Shown here: positions 1-8,448 of the stretch, piece after piece
How positions within the stretch are numbered: the first letter of the stretch is position 1
Layout of the letters: each line of letters begins with the position of its first letter
Assembly: GCA_017531445.1 (NCBI GenBank)
Contig: JAFXKZ010000001.1
Coordinates: 349,037-413,036, forward strand
DNA: 64,000 bases
Reading direction: 5' to 3'
Source: Kiritimatiellia bacterium
Lineage (GTDB): Bacteria > Verrucomicrobiota > Kiritimatiellia > RFP12 > DVOR01
Translations under genes and position numbers: made by a program
The notes under the pieces: generated by a model
Seen by the model: the letters and a program-made list of their open reading frames with translations, nothing else
What the model was told of the DNA's origin: nothing
The model's database searches: none

Positions 1-2
1 AC

Positions 3-128
3 GCGAGCCTTTCTGATGGACGTCATAATATTTCGTTTGATAAAGTGGTGAAAACCATGCTTGAGACGGGGCATGACCTGCCGAATCTTTACAAGGAAAC
101 GTCTGCCGGAGGCTTGGCGAAGGATTGA
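3..128 (+). CDS. L-serine dehydratase, C-terminal end (partial)
   Basis: An open frame enters from the left edge and stops at TGA 126-128, giving 41 residues. It reads VVKTMLETGHDLPNLYKETS followed by AGGLAKD. The family of iron-sulfur L-serine ammonia-lyases (SdaA or SdaAA) typically ends this way: a helix of the type 'VxxxMxxTGxxLP' followed by '(R/K)ET..GGLA'. In that family the C-terminal tail reaches toward the [4Fe-4S] active site, and the enzyme converts L-serine to pyruvate and ammonia. The start and the cluster cysteines lie outside the window, so the assignment rests on the tail alone. A hairpin terminator follows 30 bp after the stop. Confidence 0.65.
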   Translation, partial: ASLSDGRHNISFDKVVKTMLETGHDLPNLYKETSAGGLAKD

Positions 129-157
129 GATTGTCGCGGACAAAGGTATGACCGGCG

Positions 158-191
158 GGCGAAGGATAGGAAATCCTTCGCCTGTTCTTTG
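158..191 (+). terminator. Hairpin terminator after the serine dehydratase gene
   Basis: A perfect 10-bp stem GGCGAAGGAT (158-167) pairs with ATCCTTCGCC (173-182) around a 5-base loop. It is followed by TGTTCTTTG, a moderate T-rich tail. It lies 30 bp after the stop codon on the + strand. Confidence 0.6.
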
Positions 192-257
192 CGTTGGAGC
201 TTGTCCGTGTTCCGGAGATGTATCGCCCGGTAACTTCGGAATAAGTGCATGGTGTGT

Positions 258-300
258 AAAATGAATCCGCTCTTGAGCGGGAGAGCATTCAAGAGCGGAT
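258..300 (-). terminator. Terminator downstream of valS
   Basis: A perfect 12-bp inverted repeat ATCCGCTCTTGA (265-276) / TCAAGAGCGGAT (289-300) lies 32 bp past the valS stop. Read on the minus strand, the stem is followed by TCATTTTACAC, consistent with intrinsic termination of valS. Confidence 0.7.
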
Positions 301-331
301 GGTTGTTCACTTAGATAAAGGTTACGGTGAT

Positions 332-3010
332 TCAGAGCGCGGATTTTCGAGCTTCCAGAGCGGCAATTTGCGCTTCCAACTCTACTTTCCGGTCGCGCTG
401 ATTCTGAATAATCGCTTCAGGTGCCTTGGAAACGAATGCCTCATTTGAGAGTTTTGCATTGATTCCTTTGAGGAAGCCTTGCAATTTTACAATCTCTTTT
501 TCCAATTTCTCTGCTTCTGCTTTAGTGTCAATCAGACCTTCCAGCGGCAAATACACCATGCCGGCGGTGAGCAACTTTGAGGGCATTGCCTTCGCAGGTG
601 CTTCAGTGATGAAGGTGATTGCTTCAGCACGGATGGCGGCTTTGAGCGAGTCAATGTCGCGCGAAAGTTTGGCTTCAAGCGAGCTGTTTGCCGGATGAAG
701 CAGCACGTTGACGGCGAGTGCAGGCGGCACATTGGCCTCTGCCCGGAGCGAACGAGTGCCGGTGATTAATTCGCGCTTGGTTTCGACATAGGCGAGCACC
801 TCTTCGGAAAGTCCCCACGCCGTCTGCTGCCCGGTTGTATAACCGGTGGGATAGGGCGCACGCATAATTGAAGCTTCCTCGGAGCAATAACCCAATTGAT
901 GCCAGATTTCTTCTGTAACAAAGGGCATATAGGGATGGAGCAGACGCAGAATTTTTCCGTAAACATCGGCCAGTAATGCCATTACCTGGCGACGGCGCGC
1001 GGCATCTTCGGCATTCAGGTCGCCCTTGGCATATTCAAGATACCAATCGCAGAAGTCGACCCAGGCGAAGTCGTAAATAGCCAACGCTCCCTCCTGAATC
1101 CGGTATTTCTTCAGGGCAGCTTCCATTGCTGCACAGACGTGATTTGTCTTCAACAGCAAATGACGATCGTCATCATGAAGCAACGAAGCATCAAGAACGA
1201 GTGTGTCGTTTGCATAGTCGGCAAAAGAGAAATCGCCGAGTTTTTCTGCATTCATCTGCAGGAAACGGGCGGCGTTCCAGAGTTTGGTGCCGAAGTTGCG
1301 ACCGATCTCAAACTTGCTCATGTCCACCTTGGTATCCGTTTCCATTGAGGTGATCAGTGCGAGCGAGAAGCGAAGTGCATCGGCAGAGTATTGATTGATG
1401 ACTTCAAGCGGATCAAGTGAATTGCCGAGGCTCTTGGACATCTTACGGCCCTGTGCATCACGTACAATGCCGTGCAGAATAATGTTCTTGAACGGGGCCT
1501 TCCCCATAAACTCATAACCTGCCATCATCATACGTGCCACCCAGAAAAAGAGGATGTCTGCACCGGTAACAAGGTCTGCTGTGGGGTAATAGAAGTCCAG
1601 TTCCGCTGTTTTCTTGGGCCATCCGAAGGTGGAGAACGGCCAGAGCCAGGAGGAGAACCACGTGTCAAGCACGTCGGGATCTTGTGTGATTGCGGTTGTT
1701 CCTGCGCCGCATTTTGGGCAGGAATCGGGGGCTGTGGGCGAGGCCCATTCATGTCCGCAGGCACAGGTATATACCGGAATACGGTGCCCCCACCAGATCT
1801 GACGGCTGATGCACCAGTCCCGGATGTTCTCCATCCAATTGAAATAAACGCTCTCCCAACGTTTCGGCAGAATGGAAACTTCGCCTTTGCGGACTGCTTC
1901 AATCGCGGGTTGAGCAAGGGGCTTCATTTTGACAAACCATTGTTTTGACAGGCGGCTGTCAACAACGGTGTGGCAACGGTAACAGTGCCCGATCTGGTTT
2001 TGGTACGGCTCGATTTTCACCAGGTAGCCGCCCTTTTCCAAATCTTCCACGATGGCTTTACGGCATTCAAAACGATCCATTCCTTCGTAGCCGGAACGTG
2101 CATTCATTGTGCCGTCATCATTCATCACATCGACTTGCGGCAGATTGTGACGCTGGCCGACCGCGAAGTCGTTGGCATCATGAGCCGGTGTAATTTTTAC
2201 TACACCCGTGCCGAATTCTTTTTCAACATAGTCATCAAAAACCACCGGGATTTCGCGCCCGGTCAGGGGCAACAACACCTTTTTCCCTTTCAGGTGTGCA
2301 TAGCGTTCATCTTTCGGATTTACCGCTACCGCCGTATCGCCCGGCAACGTTTCAGGGCGCGTTGTCGCCACGGTGACGTAGTCATTTTCACTCCCAACCA
2401 CCGGATAGCGCACATACCAGAGGTTGCCGTTGTTGGGTTCATGCTCCACCTCGTCATCTGCAAGTGCCGTGCCGCAACGGGGGCACCAGTTCACGATGTA
2501 GTTGCCACGATAGATCAATCCTTTGTTGTAAAGATCACAGAAGACTTTGGCAACGGCTGCCGAAAGACCTTCATCCATCGTGAACCGTTCACGTGTCCAG
2601 TCGGTCGAATTGCCCAATTTGCGCTGTTGACGCACGATGGTGCCACCGTATTCTTTGCGCCATTCCCAAACGCGCTCAATGAATGCTTCGCGTCCAAGGT
2701 CTTGACGGCGTTTGCCTTCTTTGCGCAATGCTTTTTCAACAACGTTCTGTGTGGCGATGCCTGCGTGGTCGGTGCCGGGCATCCAACAGGTGTTGTCACC
2801 GCACATACGATGCCAGCGCACCAGGACGTCCTGAATGGTTTGGTTCAAGGCATGCCCCATATGCAGGATGCCCGTGACATTGGGTGGGGGAATTACGACT
2901 GCATACGGCTTGCCTCCGGAGGCAGGGTCATCGTGGAAACAACCTTGTGCTTCCCAGCGGGGGTACCACTTGGCTTCAACGGCTTTCGGATCGTAATGTT
3001 TGTCCATCAT
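332..3010 (-). CDS. valS: Valyl-tRNA synthetase
   Basis: Charges tRNA-Val with valine in the cytoplasm. The 892-residue product is a class I synthetase with the HIGH-type motif PPPNVTGILHMGHALN near residue 50, the catalytic KMSKS motif (GRKMSKSLGN) near 530, a large CP1 editing insert and a zinc-knuckle-like CRYC/CGHEW region. It ends in the coiled-coil arm typical of ValRS (AEAEKLEKEIVKL...). The reading frame extends upstream to 3403, but the first residues matching the family are MDKHYDPKAVEAKW. I therefore place the start at the ATG at 3010 (or the adjacent ATG at 3007), behind AGAGGA at good spacing. An extended -10 promoter lies about 40 bp upstream. It is monocistronic, ending at a hairpin terminator. 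Confidence 0.97.
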   Translation of the reverse strand: MMDKHYDPKAVEAKWYPRWEAQGCFHDDPASGGKPYAVVIPPPNVTGILHMGHALNQTIQDVLVRWHRMCGDNTCWMPGTDHAGIATQNVVEKALRKEGKRRQDLGREAFIERVWEWRKEYGGTIVRQQRKLGNSTDWTRERFTMDEGLSAAVAKVFCDLYNKGLIYRGNYIVNWCPRCGTALADDEVEHEPNNGNLWYVRYPVVGSENDYVTVATTRPETLPGDTAVAVNPKDERYAHLKGKKVLLPLTGREIPVVFDDYVEKEFGTGVVKITPAHDANDFAVGQRHNLPQVDVMNDDGTMNARSGYEGMDRFECRKAIVEDLEKGGYLVKIEPYQNQIGHCYRCHTVVDSRLSKQWFVKMKPLAQPAIEAVRKGEVSILPKRWESVYFNWMENIRDWCISRQIWWGHRIPVYTCACGHEWASPTAPDSCPKCGAGTTAITQDPDVLDTWFSSWLWPFSTFGWPKKTAELDFYYPTADLVTGADILFFWVARMMMAGYEFMGKAPFKNIILHGIVRDAQGRKMSKSLGNSLDPLEVINQYSADALRFSLALITSMETDTKVDMSKFEIGRNFGTKLWNAARFLQMNAEKLGDFSFADYANDTLVLDASLLHDDDRHLLLKTNHVCAAMEAALKKYRIQEGALAIYDFAWVDFCDWYLEYAKGDLNAEDAARRRQVMALLADVYGKILRLLHPYMPFVTEEIWHQLGYCSEEASIMRAPYPTGYTTGQQTAWGLSEEVLAYVETKRELITGTRSLRAEANVPPALAVNVLLHPANSSLEAKLSRDIDSLKAAIRAEAITFITEAPAKAMPSKLLTAGMVYLPLEGLIDTKAEAEKLEKEIVKLQGFLKGINAKLSNEAFVSKAPEAIIQNQRDRKVELEAQIAALEARKSAL

Positions 3011-3050
3011 GGAGCGCAGTCCTCTTACATTATTAAATAAAACGCGCGTT

Positions 3051-3079
3051 AGTATAGCACAATTTCTGCCGAACATCGC
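3051..3079 (-). promoter_or_regulatory. Probable valS promoter (extended -10)
   Basis: On the minus strand the sequence TGTGCTATACT contains a TGn-extended -10 (TATACT at 3056-3051), 41 bp upstream of the valS start. No good -35 is visible (GCGATG at 17-bp spacing), which fits an extended -10 promoter. The same TGTGCTATA string precedes the tad operon at 61 kb. Confidence 0.45.
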
Positions 3080-3202
3080 CCGATTTCTTTGTGGAGTGGG
3101 GGAAACCGCGGAAGGGAAGAGGCACGAGGGGCGAAAAGAGGATTTTTGGGAAATCGGCAGTCCTGCATGGCGGGTGCAGAGCGGGCGCGTTGGAGAGGCC
3201 TT

Positions 3203-3287
3203 GCAATATGGGCGAAACGGCGGCGAAACATCGCCCAAACAGCACTGCAATATCGGCGGCTTTCGGGGGCAATATCGGCGATGTTGC
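3203..3287. repeat. 22-bp phased palindrome array 1 (four units)
   Basis: Four imperfect 19-bp palindromes have centres at 3212, 3234, 3256 and 3278, exactly 22 bp apart. Units 3-4 are closest to the consensus GCAAYATCGSCGATRTTGC (unit 4 reads GCAATATCGGCGATGTTGC). Units 1 and 2 carry the asymmetric cores GGGCGA and TCGCCC. The array lies between the divergent valS and exonuclease genes. There is no coding frame across it and no T-tract, so it is not a terminator. Five further arrays of the same design occur in this window. Confidence 0.85.
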
Positions 3288-3431
3288 AGGAGTGGTTTCG
3301 GGCGGAACGGATGCTCCCATCTGCAAGGCTCCCGGAAGTAATCCTCGCTTCCGGGCAGGACTTCTGCGCGTGGCGGAGACGTACAGAAATGGCTTTTGTT
3401 CATGGAGGGCGTCTATCCCTGCGCTTCTTAT

Positions 3432-3439
3432 GATAAAAT
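3432..3439 (+). promoter_or_regulatory. Extended -10 of the exonuclease gene
   Basis: TGATAAAAT (TGn then TAAAAT at 3434-3439) ends only 9 bp before the ATG at 3449. Initiation about 7 bp downstream would give an almost leaderless transcript, and no Shine-Dalgarno sequence precedes this ATG. Confidence 0.4.
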
Positions 3440-3448
3440 ATAGCAGTT

Positions 3449-4261
3449 ATGAAGTATGATTTTCCTATCACATTGAAACGTCCGCTGGTAGTATTTGACA
3501 TTGAATCGACGGGCACTTCCCCCAGGGCAGATCGCATTATTGAGTTGGCGGCAATCCGATTGAATCCCGATGGATCCTCCGATGAAGCAGAATGGTTGTT
3601 GAATCCGCAAATGAAGATCCCGGTGGAAGCCATTGCAATTCATGGCATTACGGATGAAGAAGTGGCACTTTGCCCTACGTTTCCGGAGGTCGCAGCCGAA
3701 ATTTTCATGTTTTTTGATGGGTGTGATTTGGCCGGTTTTTCGGCGGGTTACTTTGATGCCCAAATCCTGAATGAAGAGTTTTTGCGTTGTGAAATTCGCA
3801 ATTTCCACCCGGAAGGACGGGCACTTCTGGATGCTCAAAAAATTTATCACAAGCGCGAGCCGCGCGATTTGACGGCGGCTTTGCGGTTTTATTGCGGTAA
3901 AGAATTGGGCGAGGCGGCACATGGTGCCATGGCAGATACGCGCGCAACGCTGGAGGTGCTCATCGGTCAATTCAAACGTTATCCGGATTTGCCGCGGGAC
4001 ATCCCCACGCTCGATAAATTGTTCAATCCGCAAGATCCGCTGAATGTTGATCGGCTGGGACGATGGCGTTGGGTGGAGGGGGAAGTGTGCGTGAACTTCG
4101 GTAAGAAAAAAGGGGCGCGGTTGCGTGATTTGGCACAAGGAATTATTCCCGACGGCCGCTCCTTTTTGAAGTGGATGGTCAAGAGTGATTTCCCGGAAGA
4201 GACGCGTGTGATTGCCGAAAAAGCTCTGGAAGGGATTTTCCCCACGCGGGGAAATAAATGA
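3449..4261 (+). CDS. DEDDh 3'-5' exonuclease (DnaQ-like)
   Basis: Probable 3'-5' exonuclease of the DnaQ/RNase T superfamily, 270 residues. Exo I motif VVFDIESTGTSP (residues ~13-24) supplies the Asp/Glu pair. Exo II contains the Asp of GFSAGYFDAQIL (~95-105), and Exo III is HGAMADTRATLEVL, the H-x4-D signature of the DEDDh subgroup. The C-terminal ~70 residues (WRWVEGEVCVNFGKKKG...) resemble the small accessory domain seen in stand-alone DnaQ-like proteins of anaerobes and read NFGKKKGARLRDLA. It could be a proofreading subunit, but no polymerase gene is adjacent, so the substrate is unknown. The start lacks a clear ribosome-binding site and sits just after a -10 element. Confidence 0.85.
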   Translation: MKYDFPITLKRPLVVFDIESTGTSPRADRIIELAAIRLNPDGSSDEAEWLLNPQMKIPVEAIAIHGITDEEVALCPTFPEVAAEIFMFFDGCDLAGFSAGYFDAQILNEEFLRCEIRNFHPEGRALLDAQKIYHKREPRDLTAALRFYCGKELGEAAHGAMADTRATLEVLIGQFKRYPDLPRDIPTLDKLFNPQDPLNVDRLGRWRWVEGEVCVNFGKKKGARLRDLAQGIIPDGRSFLKWMVKSDFPEETRVIAEKALEGIFPTRGNK

Positions 4262-4308
4262 ATCCACGCGGTGCGACAGGGATTTAAGCGTAGAAAGGAG
4301 TGAGAGTG

Positions 4309-5133
4309 ATGCGTGACATTACGGCATTCATAGAGACATTTCGTGAAACAGGTAATTACCGGACGCCTCCGGAACAATTGGGCAAACCGCGCCGCAACAG
4401 CGTGTGGAATTCAATTGTTTACAATGTGCGGGCGTTGGGAGGATCCATGCTGCGCGGAACGTGGCTTTCGCATCAAGGCCGTTTTGACGACCACCGCTGG
4501 CAAGAGTGCGGATTGCACTTGCTCTGGGAAACCGAACGCATGGGCACCGAGGTGATTCTTGAGGGCTTTGAACAATTGAAAGACGCAGGGCCGGTGGTCG
4601 TGGTAAGCAATCACATGAGCCTTTATGAAACGTTTGCTTTTCCGCCTTTGATGCGTGCGTTCGGTGATGTCGCCATCGTCTTGAAAGAATCGTTGATGCG
4701 GGTGCCGCTTTTGGGGCAGACCTTTGCCACGCGCAAGACGATTCCGGTGGGTCGCTCAGATCCGCGAGCCGATTTGAAAGCCGTGCTGGCGTGTGGCGAA
4801 CGCTTCTTGCGCGAGGATAAGGCTTCGGTGTTGCTCTATCCGCAAGGTACGCGTCAGCCTTACTTTGATTGCCGCAAGTTCAATACGTTGGGTGTGAAGT
4901 TAGCGCAAAATGCCGGAGTGCCGATTGTTCCGGTGGCAGGGCAGACCGCATTTCTCGGCGTGGGCAAGTATACAAAAGATTTCGGACCGGTTGATACTTC
5001 CATCCCGGTACGCTTTGCGTGCGGACCGGTGATTGAGGTGACGCGGTCAAACGCAAAAGAGGCTCAGGCGCAATGCGTTGATTTTATTGCTTCCAAGCTG
5101 GAAGCGTGGGGCAAGGTAGAGGTTCGCCGATGA
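4309..5133 (+). CDS. PlsC-family 1-acyl-glycerol-3-phosphate acyltransferase
   Basis: Acyltransferase of the LPLAT/PlsC family, 274 residues, predicted to acylate a lysophospholipid at the inner membrane. Motif I is SNHMSLYETF, an NHX4E rather than the common NHX4D. Motif III is YPQGTR in place of the usual (F/Y)PEGTR. A paralogous subfamily with 'NHMS.LET' and 'PQGTR' is known to me from Gram-negative genomes, so these are probably subfamily features rather than damage. The ATG at 4309 is chosen over the GTG at 4300 because AGAAAGGAG ends 8 bp upstream of it. Its stop overlaps the next start (ATGA), implying translational coupling with the esterase gene. Confidence 0.82.
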   Translation: MRDITAFIETFRETGNYRTPPEQLGKPRRNSVWNSIVYNVRALGGSMLRGTWLSHQGRFDDHRWQECGLHLLWETERMGTEVILEGFEQLKDAGPVVVVSNHMSLYETFAFPPLMRAFGDVAIVLKESLMRVPLLGQTFATRKTIPVGRSDPRADLKAVLACGERFLREDKASVLLYPQGTRQPYFDCRKFNTLGVKLAQNAGVPIVPVAGQTAFLGVGKYTKDFGPVDTSIPVRFACGPVIEVTRSNAKEAQAQCVDFIASKLEAWGKVEVRR

Positions 5134-5993
5134 GGTTTGGGCAGAGGTCTCTGTTCGCAATGGCACTTGTGCTCTCAACAGGTGCCGTGGGTTCGCTCCG
5201 GGCACAGTTCTCAATGCCGGAAATGTTTGTGCCATCAGCGATTACCAATCAGTTGAATGAAGTAATGCCGGTGCGCGTATGGCGCAATTATAAAGCGTCG
5301 GATTGCCCTGTTCCGGTGGTGGTATTGTTGCATGGAAGCGGGGAATGCGGGCAGGACAATGCACGTCAATTGGCTGTTTTTGCGCCGATTCACCGTCAGG
5401 CACTTGTGGATAAAACGCTTCCGCCTGCGCTCTATTTGATTCCGCAATGTACGCAGCGGAATGCTTGGGTGCGTTCGCTTGCGTTTACAGAAGACTACCG
5501 TCAACCGCGCTATTCCGCTCCGGCTTTGCGAACGGTCAAGGGATATTTGGATCAACTGGTTGCCGAAGGCGTGGCGGATGCCGGGCGGCTTTACATTGCC
5601 GGCTTGTCGCTCGGCGGTTTCGGGACGTGGGATGCCATTCAGCGATGGCCGGATTATTTCGCAGCGGCTCTTCCCATTTGCGGTGGCGGATCGGTACAGG
5701 AGGCTGCTGTTAAAAATGCTTCAACAACGGCAATCTGGGCTTTTCACGGCGATAAAGATGTCAATGTCCCGGTGGATTGTTCGCGTCGGCTGATTGCGGC
5801 ACTGGAACAGGCCGGTGCGCACCCCAAGTATACCGAATACGAAAATGTCGGGCATAATGTTTGGACGCGTACGTTTCAAAACAAGGAAGTGTTGCGGTGG
5901 CTCTTTCAGCAGCGGAGAGGAAAGAAGCAGAAGTCTTCCACTTCTTCTTCCGGTTTTTGGGGGCGGCTGAAAGCGTATGTGACGCCGGACTAA
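5130..5993 (+). CDS. Secreted alpha/beta-hydrolase esterase
   Basis: A 287-residue exported serine hydrolase related to PHB-depolymerase/feruloyl-esterase-like and prolyl-oligopeptidase-type proteins. It has an N-terminal signal peptide (MRFGQRSLFAMALVLSTG..., likely cut after LRA). The oxyanion region is VVLLHGSGECGQ. The nucleophile elbow is IAGLSLGGFGTWD (GLSLG), the acid Asp lies in FHGDKDVNVP, and the catalytic His is in NVGHNVW. The start overlaps the preceding stop by ATGA with AGAGG upstream. The substrate cannot be told from sequence. A short basic Ser-rich tail (RGKKQKSSTSSSGF) follows the catalytic domain. Confidence 0.82.
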   Translation: MRFGQRSLFAMALVLSTGAVGSLRAQFSMPEMFVPSAITNQLNEVMPVRVWRNYKASDCPVPVVVLLHGSGECGQDNARQLAVFAPIHRQALVDKTLPPALYLIPQCTQRNAWVRSLAFTEDYRQPRYSAPALRTVKGYLDQLVAEGVADAGRLYIAGLSLGGFGTWDAIQRWPDYFAAALPICGGGSVQEAAVKNASTTAIWAFHGDKDVNVPVDCSRRLIAALEQAGAHPKYTEYENVGHNVWTRTFQNKEVLRWLFQQRRGKKQKSSTSSSGFWGRLKAYVTPD

Positions 5994-6019
5994 GTGCATT
6001 CCCCGGAGGAGAATAACAC

Positions 6020-7126
6020 ATGACACTACGAATCATTTGGGGGCTTTTCTGCGTCTTGTCGCTGATTACCGCCTTCGGGCCGGTGCGTTGCCTGAAGCTT
6101 TCGCGGTGGATGCGGTTTGGATTGGGGGTTTTTGCCTTCGCTTGCGCGCAAGGCTATGTGTTGCAAAAACTTTTCGATGCGTCTGTGATGTGTCCGGATA
6201 AACTTCCTTTTTTGCTTTTAGTGTTGGCAAAATGGGGGGATATCGTGACGTTGATGACCGGACTCTGTGCGCTTCTCTGGATTGGCGGATGCCTGCTTCG
6301 CATCAAATGTCCGCCATGGGTGCCTTTACTGGCAGGGATGCTGATCGGGACGGTAATGCTGTGGATGGGGGTGCGTCAACCGCCTGTCCGGAATTATGTA
6401 TTGGAGCATAAGGATTTGCCGTGTGCAGCAGAGGGTCTCAAAATCGCCATCGTGGCAGATTTGCACATTGATTGCTGGCGTGGCGAAGCATGGTGCAGGC
6501 GTTTCGTTGAACGGCTGAATGCCGTGCAGCCGGATTTGGTGCTCTTTACCGGAGATCAGGTGGATGGGGCCTTTGGACGGCGTGTGAAAGACCTTGCGCC
6601 ACTGGCAGAAGTGTGCGCCCCTCTGGGTAAATATGTTATCAGCGGCAACCATGAATTCATGTATGAAGTAGAGGAATATCTGCGCTGTTACCAACAGCTT
6701 GGTATGACCGTGATGGATGGGAAAACTGCGACTGTGCGCGGTTTGACCTTGATGGGGTTGGCCGATGGGCGTTCCCTGACAGAGAGTGCGGGATTTACGC
6801 AATTGGAAACATTGATGGCGCATCTTCCGGAAGATGCTTTTCCTGTATTGATGGTGCATAAACCCGGAATCGCGCGCTTTGCCGACCGGCAAGGTGTGAA
6901 GCTTCAGTTTTCCGGGCACACACACGGAGGGCAATTCCCGGGGTTGGCCTATCTGATGAAGCGGTTTAATGACGGCTTTGTGCGGGGGCGTTATGATTTG
7001 CCGGGCGGGATGCGTTTGTGGGTGGCACCGGGAAGTGCCTCCTGGATAGGCTTTCCGTATCGGTTGTATTCCTCCGAATTGACAGTGATTACTCTTACCC
7101 GGGGTGGAGAAGAGTCGTTAAAGTAA
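6020..7126 (+). CDS. Membrane-anchored metallophosphoesterase (YaeI-like)
   Basis: 368 residues. The first ~125 hold three to four hydrophobic segments. The remainder is a calcineurin-like phosphoesterase with the dinuclear-metal motifs in order: DLHID (~151), GDQVDG (~179), GNHEF (~213), VHKPG (~279) and GHTHGGQ (~303). This topology (membrane anchor plus soluble phosphoesterase) matches YaeI/YkuE-type proteins, some of which act on UDP-diacylglucosamine or other lipid phosphates. The precise substrate here is unknown. A strong ribosome-binding site (CCGGAGGAG) lies 9 bp before ATG. It sits after the acyltransferase and esterase genes, which hints at an envelope-lipid role. Confidence 0.85.
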   Translation: MTLRIIWGLFCVLSLITAFGPVRCLKLSRWMRFGLGVFAFACAQGYVLQKLFDASVMCPDKLPFLLLVLAKWGDIVTLMTGLCALLWIGGCLLRIKCPPWVPLLAGMLIGTVMLWMGVRQPPVRNYVLEHKDLPCAAEGLKIAIVADLHIDCWRGEAWCRRFVERLNAVQPDLVLFTGDQVDGAFGRRVKDLAPLAEVCAPLGKYVISGNHEFMYEVEEYLRCYQQLGMTVMDGKTATVRGLTLMGLADGRSLTESAGFTQLETLMAHLPEDAFPVLMVHKPGIARFADRQGVKLQFSGHTHGGQFPGLAYLMKRFNDGFVRGRYDLPGGMRLWVAPGSASWIGFPYRLYSSELTVITLTRGGEESLK

Positions 7127-7199
7127 AGCCGTTGAGGGGCAGCCTGAAGAAAATCAAGGCGTTGATTTGCCGTAACCCTATTGTAAGCGTGGAGCAACG

Positions 7200-8321
7200 A
7201 TGAACTGCATTACCTACTGTATGAATGTGCATCAAGGTGAAACGTTGGAGACCATTCTTGCGGCGTTGGAAGACGTAACCATTCCGCTGCGCAATGTGCT
7301 TGAGCCGAATGCGGTGTTCCCGGTGGGATTGCGACTTGGGGCGGCGACAGCAAAAACGCTGCGGCAGCCGGAAATATTAAAGCGTCTTCAGAATTTCCTG
7401 TGTCACAATAAATTGTCTGTGATTGGTATCAATGGTTTTCCGTATGGGACGTTTCACGGTGAATCCATAAAAGAGGATGTTTATCTTCCGGACTGGACAG
7501 ATGCGCGGCGAATAGACTATACGCTGGATTTGTTTTATACGTTGTTGCAACTGCCCATTGCCCAGATGGGAACTTATTATCCGAATGTAACCACCGTGCC
7601 AATCGGTTACAAACATGGCGAGGGAATGCCGGAAACAATTTTTGACACGCTCTGCGCAATGGCGTTGTTTCTGAGAAAACTGGAGGGTTTTACGGGGAAA
7701 CGGATGTGTTTGGCGATAGAGCCGGAACCGGATTGCCTTTTGGAAACAACACAGGAGGTGATTGATTTTTTTGAACGGTTGTGGCAATCTCCCGGATGGT
7801 CGCCGGCGTTCCGGAATTACATCGGGCTTTGTTTTGACACGTGTCACTTTGCGGTCAATTACGAAGATCCGTTAAAGTCGCTCCAACGGATTGTTGCTGC
7901 GAAGATTCCGGTTGTGCGGATTCAGGTTTCTGCAGCGTTGGCGTTTCACGCCACAACGCCGATAGAGGTCTTGCGTCCTTTTGTGGATCGGGAATATTTG
8001 CATCAAACACGTGTTGTGAATGAGACAGGGGAGATTGAGCGGATAGCGGATATGACAGATGAAGTGTTGCCGCAGTTGATTGGTAAAGAGGGGCGTATCC
8101 ATTACCATGTGCCCCTGGCATGGGAAGGAACAGCCGTCTTGAAGTCTACTCGTGAAACGCTTACACCCGCTTTTTGGCGTTATGTGCGTTCCGGTGGATG
8201 GCCGCTTGAAATTGAGACGTATACATACTTTGTTTATCCGCAAGCACTTCGATGCAAAACACTCTCCAAGTGGTTGCTGGATGATTTCGTATGGGTGAAA
8301 GACCAGTTGAGAAAAGTTTGA
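7200..8321 (+). CDS. eboE: EboE-like metabolite traffic protein (sugar isomerase-type TIM barrel)
   Basis: 373 residues, recognised by the family's characteristic opening (TYCMNVHQGET), the 'GLRLGAATAKTL' segment and the conserved INGFPYGTFHG / VYLPDWTD block. The end LEIETYTYFVYP is also typical. EboE belongs to the xylose-isomerase-like TIM-barrel superfamily and is normally found in the eboABCDEF cluster of algae and cyanobacteria, which is linked to moving metabolites across membranes. Here it stands alone: none of the other ebo genes is visible in the window. Candidate metal ligands include CLAIEPEPD (~Glu) and CFDTCHF (Asp, His). GGAG precedes the ATG at 5-bp spacing. Its 3' end is partly duplicated just downstream. 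Confidence 0.75.
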   Translation: MNCITYCMNVHQGETLETILAALEDVTIPLRNVLEPNAVFPVGLRLGAATAKTLRQPEILKRLQNFLCHNKLSVIGINGFPYGTFHGESIKEDVYLPDWTDARRIDYTLDLFYTLLQLPIAQMGTYYPNVTTVPIGYKHGEGMPETIFDTLCAMALFLRKLEGFTGKRMCLAIEPEPDCLLETTQEVIDFFERLWQSPGWSPAFRNYIGLCFDTCHFAVNYEDPLKSLQRIVAAKIPVVRIQVSAALAFHATTPIEVLRPFVDREYLHQTRVVNETGEIERIADMTDEVLPQLIGKEGRIHYHVPLAWEGTAVLKSTRETLTPAFWRYVRSGGWPLEIETYTYFVYPQALRCKTLSKWLLDDFVWVKDQLRKV

Positions 8322-8395
8322 CTTACAAGTGGGCAAGCCGTTCAAGCACCGCCTTTTCGGGTGAAAGAACAGTTGAAAAAGTCTGACTTACACGT
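8293..8395 (+). repeat. Partial tandem duplication of the eboE 3' end
   Basis: 8293-8330 (starting GGGTGAAAGACCAGTTGA) recurs at 8359-8395 (starting GGGTGAAAGAACAGTTGA) with about five differences and one deleted base. The offset is 66 bp. The first copy encodes the last residues and stop of the EboE-like gene. The second lies after the stop and is no longer in a closed frame, so it looks like a decaying duplicate. Confidence 0.75.
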
Positions 8396-8412
8396 AAACG
8401 TCGGTATAGACG

Positions 8413-8445
8413 AAACGGACGCACGTTTGAGGTGCGTCCGTTTTT
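8413..8445. terminator. Bidirectional terminator between convergent eboE and NSS genes
   Basis: A perfect 12-bp stem AAACGGACGCAC (8413-8424) / GTGCGTCCGTTT (8432-8443) has a 7-base loop. It is followed by T's on the + strand and by CGTCTATACC on the minus strand. It sits between converging genes, 4 bp from the NSS stop codon. Confidence 0.85.
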
Positions 8446-8448
8446 CAT

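Noticed and set aside
1970-3040. 356-codon frame antisense to valS
   Set aside because: Shadow of the synthetase gene, without family match.
4309-5133. Inactive acyltransferase because of NHX4E and QGTR motifs
   Set aside because: These variants occur together in a subfamily of intact PlsC-like proteins, so inactivity is not supported.
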